Under the pieces are notes generated by a model, which was given only the letters and a program-made list of their open reading frames with translations, was not told the DNA's origin and ran no database searches. From contig JYJJ01000002.1 in NCBI GenBank assembly GCA_003263775.1, positions 62,001 through 126,000 of the forward strand: a DNA stretch of 64,000 nucleotides, written 5' to 3'. Positions within the stretch are counted from its first letter, which is position 1. Each line of letters begins with the position of its first letter. Both the position numbers and the translations under genes were made by a program. Positions 8,349-19,285 of this stretch are shown here, one piece after another. This DNA comes from Vibrio maritimus (lineage in GTDB: Bacteria; Pseudomonadota; Gammaproteobacteria; Enterobacterales; Vibrionaceae).

Positions 8349-11300
8349 AGGTAACGAGAGCATCGAGCCAAATTTCTGCTGCGCTTTTGAGTGTACTTTG
8401 CTCCTCTGCGTGGGGCAGCGATGTACCCTCGGTGTTTTATCGCTCAGCACCAGACTGGCTTGAAAACCAGATAGTGATTGGTGAGCTCAAACAGGACGAG
8501 ACCCTTGTCGAAGCAGCGGTAGAGCGCTGGTTAGCGATAACTCCAGATAGTCCTGAGGCTTTGTTCGCAAAGGCTCGCTGGCTGGTAAGAAACAACCGCG
8601 CTGATGAAGCAGGTACACTCTTCAAGCAGTTGAACAACCAAGCAGACCCAGCTTTGGTTTCAGCTTTTGGTAACTATCTAGAATTACATACCACAGAGCG
8701 CGATCAATACAATCAGGCTTTGCTGTTGCAGCGCGGCGGCCAAAACGAAGCTGCGTTAAAGCTGTTTGAGGAGCTCTATGGCTCCGAGCGTCCAGACATT
8801 ATTAGTGAACTTGATTATCTCGGACTCAAATCGACATTTCCAGAATATCAAGAGCAGGTGCTTGAAGCGTATCAGCAATTGGATCGCGCGTTTCCCAATG
8901 TGGGTGAAATTCGTCTTGGTCTTGCTCGGCACCTTTCGCGCTATGGACGAGAACCTGAAGCGTTAGCGATCTATCGCGACTTAGCGAATGACTCACGCCT
9001 TGGCGTATTCGCCAGTACTCTTTGGATGACCGAGCTGCAAACTGAGCCCATGTCTCAGCAGTGGATGGATACTCATGAACTGATAGCCAGTTATCATCCA
9101 GAGAACTTAGGTATTCAACAGCAATACGAAACGGCTAAGCAGCGCTGGGAGCGCGAAAAGACGCTGCGTAAAGACCCGGTATACCGTGGTAAGCTCGCGG
9201 CGTTTGCACGCATTGAAAATCGTCAGTATGACGCCGCTACATTCAAGGCACTGCAAGTAGCCAACCGCAAGTACCCCAATGATCCGGAAATCTTAGTCGC
9301 GCTCGGTCGCTACTACTACCATAACAACGATTATCAAGCTTCAGTGAATGCGTTTAAAAAAGCGCAGCAGCTTGATGATTCGCCAGACCTCATCGATTTT
9401 TACCAATCTGAGATTAATTCGATTCGCTTTTGGCAAGCACTCGATGCCTCAAGGCGTGCTCTGAGTGCAGAGCAATACAGCACAGCAATGCAGCAAGCGG
9501 ATTTGGCGCTGTCACTCGATAATAGCGAGCCTTTTGCTCATATCATCAAAGGACAGATTTTTCTGGCGCAGCAAGAGTATCGTCCAGCACACCAGGCGGC
9601 CAACAAAGCATTGACCTTGGCGCCAGACAACAGTTCAGCGCTGCAACTTTGGGTGCAAACTTATGCGCCAGATAAAGGGCATGAGGGTGAGTACGCCGCA
9701 TTGCAGACGCTTAAGCCTGCACAAATCGAGCAAATTGCAACGTATGCAGCGGAGGTTGAGCACCTTGTGGTCTACGATAAGCTGCTTAAAAGCCAGTCTC
9801 TGCCGGAAAATGATCCGCTATTTCGCGCGCAGTTTAAACGTGTGCTCGAAAGTGATGCTTACCTACCCTGGTTAAACAAAGACATAGCAGAGCAGTTGCT
9901 ACGTTTAAACCAGCGCCGTTTGGCCGATACTGTGATGAGTCGTGCTTATCAGCAGCACCAAGACAATGAACATACTCACGCGTACACCTTGTACTTATCG
10001 GGTCAAGGGCGCTGGGATGAAGCGGTTGCGGTTGTGAATCAATCTCCCGCTCAGCAGCTTACGTCAGCGGAGCTTTCAACATACTCTCGTGTAAAGCTGG
10101 AGTATTACCGCCAGCAAATCGCTGAGCAGCAGCTTAGAGGTGATGAGTTGGTTGCCTTTATTGAAAATATTGCCCGTCATGATCGCCCAACAGCAATTGT
10201 ATTGTGGTCCGAGACCCCATTTGATGAGCGCGCCCAAGCGGAAATGGATGCAGTGGATATCGCATCGCTCAGTACGCCAGAGCTTGAGCTGATGTCGCAA
10301 GCGGCGTTTGATATCGACAACGCTGATTTTCACCGCGCTATCTATCGAGAGGCTGAGCAGCGCAAAGTTCTGTCAGACATTATTGAGCAGCGCCAGAGCT
10401 TGTTTGATGCCGATAGGCTGCTGGCTGAAAACGAGGTTGAAGCTGCGTCAGAGATTTATTTGGCGCGTCTTAACGATGGAGTTGTGCTTTCTCAACAGCG
10501 CCTGAGCACTTGGCTAAGCGCCGCACCACAATACATAGACCCTGTGTTGGATATTCAAGCGCAGCGAGTGTTTGAGCTTAGCAACGAGCAAGTCGTTAGT
10601 AGCTTATCGCTAGCGCTAGAAACCGACAATCAGCCCTACATCAATTTTTTCAACAACCATCTGCCATTAAAACCGCTCAATGCTTTCAATTATTGGCAGT
10701 TGCAAGAAGCGTCGTTGTCTCAATCCAACGATGCGTTGACTCAGCAGTACTCGCGTCAAGCTTTGCTATTGGATGATAAAGAGCGCTTGGGGCTGACCCG
10801 AGTGCGAGATATTGGTAGCGCGTATCGTGATGCTGACGACAACTGGATGACCAACGACATTATTGCCACGCTCGATAGGATTGATGAGCGTCAACAGTCC
10901 TATTTCATCGTCGGTGGTGAGTTTAATAATGTGCCGGGTGGCTCTAAATACCTCACCGTTCCTTTTGAGCTTGGCATCGCTATTCCAGAGTGGGAAGGAC
11001 GTCTCAAGCTTCGTACTGACAGCGTTTATCTTAATAGCGGCTCGTTAACGTATTACGATACCAATGTTGAGTTTGAACGTGACCGAGTGGGACAAGCCTT
11101 CTCTGTTGGTTGGGAAGCCGAAAATTGGCAAGCGGATCTTGGCACCACGCCTGTTGGTTTCCGTTATACCGATTGGGTAGGCGGCATTGAAGGGATAACC
11201 GAGTGGGGCGATGTGACTTTACGTGGTAATGTCTCTAAGCGCCCTGTTACGGCGAGCTTTATCTCTTACTCTGGATTATCAGTGACGGATCGTACAGGCA

Positions 11301-11905
11301 TTACCACTGAGTTTGGTGGTGTGACCCGCAGTGGCGCCACAGTGAGTGCGTCTTGGAACGACGGACGTCCATATGGTGTTTGGGGTTATCTTGAGTACCA
11401 TCAGCTCACTGGCAACAATGTCGCTGATAATGATAGAACCTCTGGCATGTTGGGTAGTTACTACAACTTTATTAGTAATGATGATGAGGTGTTCTCTTTA
11501 GGTGGTGCCGTGTTTTACATGGGCTATGAGAAGAACGTCAATGAAGTGATTATCGGCCATGGTAAATATTACAGCCCGCAAAACTACACATCGATTTCCT
11601 TGCCTGTGTCGTACTATCGTCGTCATAGCTTTGATTGGACATATGGGGTGAGGGGCACGGTTTCGCTATCGAATGCTTCCTTTGATGCGCCATACAATAT
11701 CCCGGGCGGCACTGCTTCGTCATCAAGTGGTGTGAGTGCGGGACTGCAGTTTTATACTGAATATCGAGTGAGCGATCATTGGAGCTTTGTTGGCTATGTA
11801 TCGCAGCAATTTGCGAGTGATTACCAGCGAGTGTATTCAATGTCTATCTTAAGTATCACTTCGATCCTAACTGGCGTAAGGCTCGACTACAGCCAGATCC
11901 GCTAA
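8345..11905 (+). CDS. bcsC: Cellulose synthase outer-membrane subunit BcsC
   Basis: A 1186-residue export porin. The GTG start overlaps the bcsZ stop. A signal peptide (to about SSAWGS) is followed by roughly 800 residues of TPR-type helical repeats (for example PEALFAKARWLVRNNRADEA and later NEAALKLFEELYG), which scaffold the periplasm, and a C-terminal beta-barrel of about 330 residues with alternating aromatic strands that forms the outer-membrane pore. The length matches E. coli BcsC (1157). It is the last gene of the bcs operon and is followed by a GC-rich hairpin. Confidence 0.92.
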   Translation: MKVTRASSQISAALLSVLCSSAWGSDVPSVFYRSAPDWLENQIVIGELKQDETLVEAAVERWLAITPDSPEALFAKARWLVRNNRADEAGTLFKQLNNQADPALVSAFGNYLELHTTERDQYNQALLLQRGGQNEAALKLFEELYGSERPDIISELDYLGLKSTFPEYQEQVLEAYQQLDRAFPNVGEIRLGLARHLSRYGREPEALAIYRDLANDSRLGVFASTLWMTELQTEPMSQQWMDTHELIASYHPENLGIQQQYETAKQRWEREKTLRKDPVYRGKLAAFARIENRQYDAATFKALQVANRKYPNDPEILVALGRYYYHNNDYQASVNAFKKAQQLDDSPDLIDFYQSEINSIRFWQALDASRRALSAEQYSTAMQQADLALSLDNSEPFAHIIKGQIFLAQQEYRPAHQAANKALTLAPDNSSALQLWVQTYAPDKGHEGEYAALQTLKPAQIEQIATYAAEVEHLVVYDKLLKSQSLPENDPLFRAQFKRVLESDAYLPWLNKDIAEQLLRLNQRRLADTVMSRAYQQHQDNEHTHAYTLYLSGQGRWDEAVAVVNQSPAQQLTSAELSTYSRVKLEYYRQQIAEQQLRGDELVAFIENIARHDRPTAIVLWSETPFDERAQAEMDAVDIASLSTPELELMSQAAFDIDNADFHRAIYREAEQRKVLSDIIEQRQSLFDADRLLAENEVEAASEIYLARLNDGVVLSQQRLSTWLSAAPQYIDPVLDIQAQRVFELSNEQVVSSLSLALETDNQPYINFFNNHLPLKPLNAFNYWQLQEASLSQSNDALTQQYSRQALLLDDKERLGLTRVRDIGSAYRDADDNWMTNDIIATLDRIDERQQSYFIVGGEFNNVPGGSKYLTVPFELGIAIPEWEGRLKLRTDSVYLNSGSLTYYDTNVEFERDRVGQAFSVGWEAENWQADLGTTPVGFRYTDWVGGIEGITEWGDVTLRGNVSKRPVTASFISYSGLSVTDRTGITTEFGGVTRSGATVSASWNDGRPYGVWGYLEYHQLTGNNVADNDRTSGMLGSYYNFISNDDEVFSLGGAVFYMGYEKNVNEVIIGHGKYYSPQNYTSISLPVSYYRRHSFDWTYGVRGTVSLSNASFDAPYNIPGGTASSSSGVSAGLQFYTEYRVSDHWSFVGYVSQQFASDYQRVYSMSILSITSILTGVRLDYSQIR

Positions 11906-11913
11906 GGCTGTAC

Positions 11914-11933
11914 GCGGACTATTTCTAGTCCGC
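11914..11933. terminator. Hairpin between convergent bcsC and metallophosphatase genes
   Basis: GCGGACTA, loop TTTC, TAGTCCGC: a perfect 8-base stem 8 bases after the bcsC stop. There is no long T run, only TTTCGCTTCTT downstream, so it is a weak or bidirectional terminator candidate between two genes that face each other. Confidence 0.5.
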
Positions 11934-11954
11934 GCATTTCGCTTCTTATCGAGT

Positions 11955-14364
11955 TTACTGCGGACGCTGTTTGAAGAATTTAGCGCGCTGTTTGACCCAT
12001 TTGTTTGCCCAGTCGACTGGCGCATTCTGGTACGCGCGTTCGACGGTTTGGTTTAAAACGCGAACTGAGGGTAAATAGTTAAGAGTCTCTTGAGCGCCAC
12101 CTAGTTTAGCGATGTCGATGTCCGTCAGTGAGCGGGCGGCGAACATCAGTGAATTGAGGTAAACCGTTCCTGATTCAGAGCTTTCGGCGGCGGTGTCGGT
12201 AAATAATGCCATTCCTTCTCTATTCATTGCCCAGCGCTCGCCAAGTCCAGGGTAGCGCATGGTGTCAATATGCTCACCATCGATATAGAGCTTGTAAACC
12301 ACATCGCCAGTTTCAGAGGTGTAGAACACTAGACCAATACGGTACCAAGTGTTAGCGACAATAGCGCCTGCGTAATTTGGATTAAGCCCGATTTCACCGA
12401 CTGGTGAGAGGAAAATATCAGGTGCAACGCTACCTGGTTCAGCGTCAATAATTGCACGGTATTTTTCATCTCCGGCGTCTTGCTCTGGCCACAAGACATC
12501 GAATACTAAAGTGTAGTTTGATAGTCTATTGAGATTAGCAAAATCACCGTTAGCGGCAACGTCGGTAGCCAGTTTAAAACTACCGGTTTTTAATGTGTTT
12601 AGCTCCCCAAGTTCAATCACTGAAGCATTGCTACCGTCGGGAAGCAGCGGTAAAGCAAAAGACTCGGTGGTACCACAGCGCAGCAGTTCGCTATTGCAAA
12701 GCTGTTGCTCATCCGACGTATTCGTAAGCGTAAGGCTCGAAGCGATGTTTTGCTCTGGTGCAAAGATATCGCTCGTATCTTCAAAATTCCAAACCGAGGT
12801 TATATTAGGGGCGTTTTCATCACAGCTGAACAGCAGTTCGTCAGTGTCGATGTATTGGCAGTTTGCGGTACGTTTACGCGCATAGGCATCAAAAATCTCC
12901 CAAGCTTCGCCAACAAACTGTGCATCTTCTTTAAGGTAGTAACTGCCGTTAAAGAACAGCTCAGGATTCCAAGCAGCCGATTTAAATAGTCCGACTTGAT
13001 AGGTCTTAGCTGAATCGATATCGCCTAGCGCTGGACCATGGTAATCAAGACCACTTTCATGATTAAGCATAGCGCTAAGCGCTTCGCCTGATACACTCAC
13101 TTGATACAGCGATGAGAAACCAGGGGTATTAGCAGGCTGGCGCTCAATCGGATAGGCGTGATGAAAGTCTTCTTGGGTCAATGAGCCCGGAGCCCATATC
13201 TCGCTATCTTCAATTTCTCCGCGATTGAGGAAGCTGGCATCTATCTGATAATTGGTCCCTGACTTGGGTGCAGTAAAGTCAGTCAAACTGTCATGCAGAA
13301 TATCCAAGATGCCATCGCGGCTTGGTTGTTTGAGTGATACCGCAATTTCGGTGTTCGCGTCGGGAGCGTAAGTCCCCATGATGCCATCGATACGACGTTT
13401 GGTTGTCTCGTTAATCGGCAACGATTCGGTAATATCGAGTTCGGCAATGGTTTCGGGCGTTATTGCGGTTTTGGTGGCGAGGTCAAACGTTACGGTGACG
13501 TCGGTGTAACCTTTAGCATTAAAGTCAGGCAGCAGTACTGTTGCACCATTTACTCTAGTGGTCTTCGGTGAGTCGTGAGTGTGTCCGCCTAGCACAAGAT
13601 CGATGCCGTCAACAAAGTCGCCAATGCGACATCGGTACCATGGCCGAGGTGGCTGAGCATCACCATATAGTCCACTTGATCGCCATAATCAGCAATGATC
13701 TCGCGAGCACGTTCGTTCCAGTCCCAACGCATTCTGAAATCGTCAATAAAGTCTACTTGAGGCTTAATCTCTTCATCTAGTTCATTCCAAGGCCCCGACG
13801 TCATGCCAAATACACCCACCTTAATGCAGCCCACTTCTGCAATAGCAAAGTCTACTCCTGCAAATCCGGCTGGGTCATTACCATAGTATTCGGTGTTAGA
13901 GGCGAGTACCGTTGATACATCGTCTTTTGCGTACTCTAATAACTGCTCAGGCCCCCAGCAAAGTCGTGATTACCAATCACGCGGTAATCAAACTCCAACG
14001 CTTGCGTGGCCTCAAGCGTGGCATAGCCCTCTGATAGTTGCTCCGCAACCGTTCCTTTTTCATAGTCATCACCACCATTGGTAAACAGGGTGTAGGGCTC
14101 TTCGGCAAGCGCATTGACATGAGCTTGTTTGATTTTGCTATAAAACTGCTCGCGATAACCGAAATGGCCGTGTAGATCAGCGACGTGGATAAAGCGAATG
14201 GTCTGCGTGTCGGCGCTAGTGTCACAGGCTGGTCCGTGAGACTTAGTCGGTGCAACTGGAATGGTATCGCCAAGCGATACGCTGGTGTCATCGTTACAAC
14301 CAGAGAGCAATATTGTGGATAGGGCGCTGCCTAATGCGAGCAATGTGAAGCGGGTACGTGTCAT
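11955..14364 (-). CDS. Lipoprotein metallophosphatase / 5'-nucleotidase family with LamG-type C-terminal domain, two frameshifts
   Basis: Secreted lipoprotein of the calcineurin-like phosphoesterase superfamily. The start chosen is ATG 14364, giving a lipoprotein signal with lipobox LSGC. Metal-binding motifs follow in order: HVADLHGHFG, NGGDDYEKG, GNHD, SHLGHG and GGHTHD. A 5'-nucleotidase C-terminal-like region comes next, and the final 250 residues or so look like a concanavalin/LamG fold (TLVFDVLWP, WYRIGLVFY, YKLYIDGEHIDT, YLNSLMFAARSLT). Two single-base losses break it: near 13952-13959 (after GNHDFA) and near 13613-13621 (before the GGHTHD segment). Restored length is 803 residues. Likely a periplasmic or surface nucleotide or phosphoester hydrolase; the substrate is not readable from sequence. 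Confidence 0.82.
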
Positions 14365-15785
<1,421 letters not shown>

Positions 15786-15845
15786 TGGTTTCTCTCTAGT
15801 TTTGGTGTGGTACTGAAACTAGAGTCGCATCAAGGTTATGAGTAC

Positions 15846-16709
15846 ATGAAACCAATATTTGGTCGAGGTCCGTCCTTACAACTTCGGTTATTTCTTGCTG
15901 TAACTCTATCAGCCGGCTTAATGCTGGCTGATAGTCGTTTAGACACATTCTCCAATTTCCGCTATTTGCTGAACAGTGCCGTCGCGCCTATTCAATATGC
16001 CGCCAACTTACCGCGCAGCATGTTCGATGGTGTCTATGAGCGTCTCAATACCCGTCAAGGCTTGGCTGAGCAGAACATCAACCTCAAACGTGAAGTACTG
16101 CGTCTGAAGAGCGACCTTATCTTGCTCGATCAGTATCGTGAAGAGAACCAGCGTTTCCGTGAGCTACTTGGTTCGTCTTTTGTGAGAGATGAGAAGAAAG
16201 TGGTCACCGAGGTGATGGCCGTGGACACTTCCCCTTATCGTCACCAAGTGGTGATCGATAAAGGTCGTATTGATGGTGTTTACGAAGGCCAGCCGGTTAT
16301 CAATGAAAACGGTATTGTCGGTCAGGTGACGTTCGTTGGGGCGCACAATAGCCGAATTATGCTATTGACTGATACCAACAGCGCGATCCCTGTACAGGTG
16401 ATCCGCAATGACATCCGTGTCATTGGCTCTGGTAACGGCTCTATTGATGAGGTCCAACTGGAGCACATTCCAACCAGTACCGATATTCAGCCCGACGATC
16501 TTCTTGTGACGTCTGGACTTGGTGGTATTTATCCGGAAGGTTATCCGGTGGCGCACGTTAAGTCGGTGCAACGCGATAATCGTCGTGAGTTCGCCAACAT
16601 CATCGCAGAGCCCGTGGTTGATTTTGATCGTTTACGTTACCTACTTTTGATCTGGCCGAATAACGATAGGCAGCAGCAGGAAGTGGAAGATATCCTCAAT
16701 GCAGAATAA
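15846..16709 (+). CDS. mreC: Rod shape-determining protein MreC
   Basis: Bitopic inner-membrane protein that links MreB to the elongation synthases RodA/PBP2. One N-terminal membrane helix (LFLAVTLSAGLMLAD) is followed by a coiled coil (about residues 60-110) and a periplasmic beta-domain with GQVTFVGAHNSRIMLLTD. I chose ATG 15846, giving MKPIFGRGPS, the usual MreC N-terminus, with AAGG upstream; an earlier in-frame start at 15807 would add 13 residues that do not fit the family. 287 residues. Confidence 0.93.
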   Translation: MKPIFGRGPSLQLRLFLAVTLSAGLMLADSRLDTFSNFRYLLNSAVAPIQYAANLPRSMFDGVYERLNTRQGLAEQNINLKREVLRLKSDLILLDQYREENQRFRELLGSSFVRDEKKVVTEVMAVDTSPYRHQVVIDKGRIDGVYEGQPVINENGIVGQVTFVGAHNSRIMLLTDTNSAIPVQVIRNDIRVIGSGNGSIDEVQLEHIPTSTDIQPDDLLVTSGLGGIYPEGYPVAHVKSVQRDNRREFANIIAEPVVDFDRLRYLLLIWPNNDRQQQEVEDILNAE

Positions 16710-16726
16710 AGGATTAACACACAATT

Positions 16727-17214
16727 ATGGCTAACCGCTCTTTTCGCAGTCATATGGTGATTGGCACGTCGCTGCTGGTGGCGTTGGTGCTGCAAACCAT
16801 CCCATGGCCGGGCGTTTTGGATTTTATTCGCCTTCATGGCTATTTTTGGTGCTCGGTTACTGGGTGTTGGCACTGCCGCACCGCGTGAATGTCGGAACTG
16901 CCTTGTTTGTCGGCTTAGTGTGGGATTTGCTTGTTGGCTCGACGCTTGGCATACGCGGCATGATGATCTCGATTGTGGTTTACGTCATCGCACTTAACTT
17001 TTTGGTATTGAGAAACATGGCATTGTGGCAGCAGGCAACGATTATGGCGCTGTTGTCTATGGTGCTCGAAGTGTGCATCTTTTTCGGCGAGTATTTGATC
17101 CAAGACGTGACTTTTAATCCAATGTCGCTGTGGAGTGGTTTGATTAACTGTATACTCTGGCCATGGATGTTTTTACTGCTACGTCGAGTAAGAAGGCATT
17201 GGCATGTCAGATAA
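16727..17214 (+). CDS. mreD: Rod shape-determining protein MreD, one apparent frameshift
   Basis: Small polytopic membrane protein of the elongasome. The true start is ATG 16727 (MANRSFRSHMVIGTSLLVAL). This frame is lost at 16831-16832, where CGCCTTCATGG should read CGCCCTTCATGG; adding one C restores FIRPSWLFLVLGYWVLALPH, in line with the conserved MreD core, and gives 162 residues, the exact E. coli length. Later helices and the WPWMFLLLRR end are intact. An open frame from 16804 is only the C-terminal portion. Overlaps maf by 11 bases. Confidence 0.9.
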
Positions 17215-17788
17215 TCAGTCTGTATCACGCGTTGTATTGGCGTCCACATCACCACGCCGCCGAGAATTATTGACTCAACTGGGCTACGAATTTTCCATTG
17301 TTAGCCCAGACATTGAAGAGCAGCAGCAAGAGAGTGAAGCGCCAGAAGAATACGTGGCGCGTTTATCGCTAGAAAAAGCCCAAGCAGGGTTTGCTTTAAG
17401 TCATCAAGACAGCGTGGTTGTGGGTTCTGATACTGTGGTTGTGCTCGATGGTCATGTATTGGAAAAACCGAGCGACTTTGACCATGCCAACCGCATGCTG
17501 AGTAGCATGTCCGGTCAAAAACACCAAGTGCTGACAGCAGTCAGCGTGGTAAGCAAATTAAAGCAAGCATCGGTGGTGGTGACCACGGATGTGTGGTTCA
17601 AAACACTCAGCCAACAAGAAATAGAACGATATTGGCAAAGTGGTGAACCGAAAGATAAAGCTGGCAGTTATGGTATCCAAGGATTAGGTGGGCGTTTTGT
17701 TACTCGGATCGAGGGCAGCTATTACGCCGTAGTGGGACTGCCGCTGTATGAAACTGACCAGCTCTTGCAAGAATTTATAAATAATTAA
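17204..17788 (+). CDS. maf: Maf family nucleoside triphosphate pyrophosphatase (YhdE-like)
   Basis: 194-residue Maf protein that hydrolyses nucleoside triphosphates, in the YhdE group dTTP/UTP, to the monophosphate. Conserved motifs are LASTSPRRRELL at the N-terminus, VVGSDTVVVLDG (the acidic catalytic loop), EKPSDFDHANRML and KAGSYGIQGLGG. It starts inside the end of mreD and lies 18 bases upstream of rng, as in E. coli. Confidence 0.93.
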   Translation: MSDNQSVSRVVLASTSPRRRELLTQLGYEFSIVSPDIEEQQQESEAPEEYVARLSLEKAQAGFALSHQDSVVVGSDTVVVLDGHVLEKPSDFDHANRMLSSMSGQKHQVLTAVSVVSKLKQASVVVTTDVWFKTLSQQEIERYWQSGEPKDKAGSYGIQGLGGRFVTRIEGSYYAVVGLPLYETDQLLQEFINN

Positions 17789-17806
17789 AAATATTGAGGT
17801 GCGCTC

Positions 17807-19275
17807 ATGAGTGCAGAGCTGTTGATAAACGTAACTCCCAGTGAAACAAGAGTTGCGATGATAGAGAGTGGAATTCTCCAAGAAGTCCACATTGAACGCG
17901 AAGCCAAACGAGGCATCGTAGGGAACATCTACAAAGGTAAAGTCAGTCGCGTGCTTCCGGGGATGCAAGCGGCGTTCGTCGACATAGGTCTGGAAAAGGC
18001 CGCGTTTCTTCATGCCTCCGATATTGTCCCTCATACCGAATGTGTCGCTGAGAACGAGAAAAAACAGTTTCAAGTACGCGACATCTCTGAGTTAGTCCGT
18101 CAAGGGCAAGACATTGTTGTGCAAGTGGTCAAAGACCCACTGGGCACCAAAGGCGCTCGCCTAACCACCGACATTACCCTACCTTCACGATACTTAGTAT
18201 TCATGCCTGGAGCGAGCCACGTAGGTGTGTCACAGCGTATTGAAAGTGAAGATGAACGCCTGCGCCTTAAGCGAGTTGTCGCCGATTACTGCGATGAGAA
18301 TGGCGGGTTCATTATTCGTACCGCGGCTGAAGGTGCGAATGAGAAAGAGCTGGCGCAAGATGCCGCGTTTCTTAAGCGTTTGTGGACTAAAATCAACGAG
18401 CGCCGTACTAAATACAAGACACGTTCGACCTTGTATGGTGAGCTGGGCTTAGCACATCGTATCTTGCGTGACTTTGTTGGTACCGAAATCACCCGCATTC
18501 AGGTCGATTCTCGTTTGATCTTCGAGAGCCTAAAAGAATTTACCAGCGAATTTGTTCCTGAATTAGAGTCGCTATTAGAGCTCTATGAAGCGATAAGCCA
18601 ATCTTCGACATGTTCGATACAGAGAACGAAATTCAGCGCTCATTGGAGCGCAAGGTCGATCTGAAATCGGGCGGATATTTGATCATTGATCAAACTGAAG
18701 CCATGACCACGGTAGACATCAACACCGGTGCATTCGTCGGTCGTCGTAATCTGGAAGAGACCATCTTTAACACCAATGTTGAAGCGACTCAGGCGATAGC
18801 TCGCCAGCTGAGACTGCGTAATCTAGGTGGGATCATTATTATCGACTTCATTGACATGGGACTGGATGAACACCGTCAGCGCGTTTTGGCTTCTCTTGAA
18901 GCGGCACTGTCAAAGGATCGCGTAAAAACCAACATCAATGGCTTTACTCAGCTTGGTTTGGTGGAAATGACCCGTAAGCGCACCCGCGAAAGTATTGAAC
19001 ATGTATTGTGTAGCGGTTGTCCAACTTGTGAAGGTCGAGGTTCAGTGAAAACGGTGGAAACCGTCTGTTATGAGATCTTACGTGAGATCACCCGAGTCAA
19101 CCGAGCTTACGATGCTGACAAATTTGTGGTTTACGCGGCTCCTGCTGTTGCAGAAGCGCTAGAAGGTGAAGAGTCTCATGCACTCGCGGAACTTGAAGTC
19201 TTTATTGGCAAGCAAGTGCGTATTCAAGCGGAACCACTGTATATTCAAGAACAATTCGATGTTGTTATGATGTGA
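17807..19275 (+). CDS. rng: Ribonuclease G, one apparent frameshift
   Basis: Endoribonuclease of the RNase E/G family, acting on the 5' end of 16S rRNA and on mRNA. The N-terminal S1 domain (GNIYKGKVSRVLPGMQAAFVD) precedes the catalytic domain with the metal-ligand segments TTVDINTG and IIIIDFIDM and the zinc-link cysteines CSGCPTCEGRG. The frame breaks near 18590: GAAGCGATAAG should read GAAGGCGATAAG, restoring LYEGDKPIFDMFD. Restored length is 489 residues, the same as E. coli RNase G. Lies between maf and yhdP in the conserved order. Confidence 0.93.
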
Positions 19276-19285
19276 TGAGAAGTTT

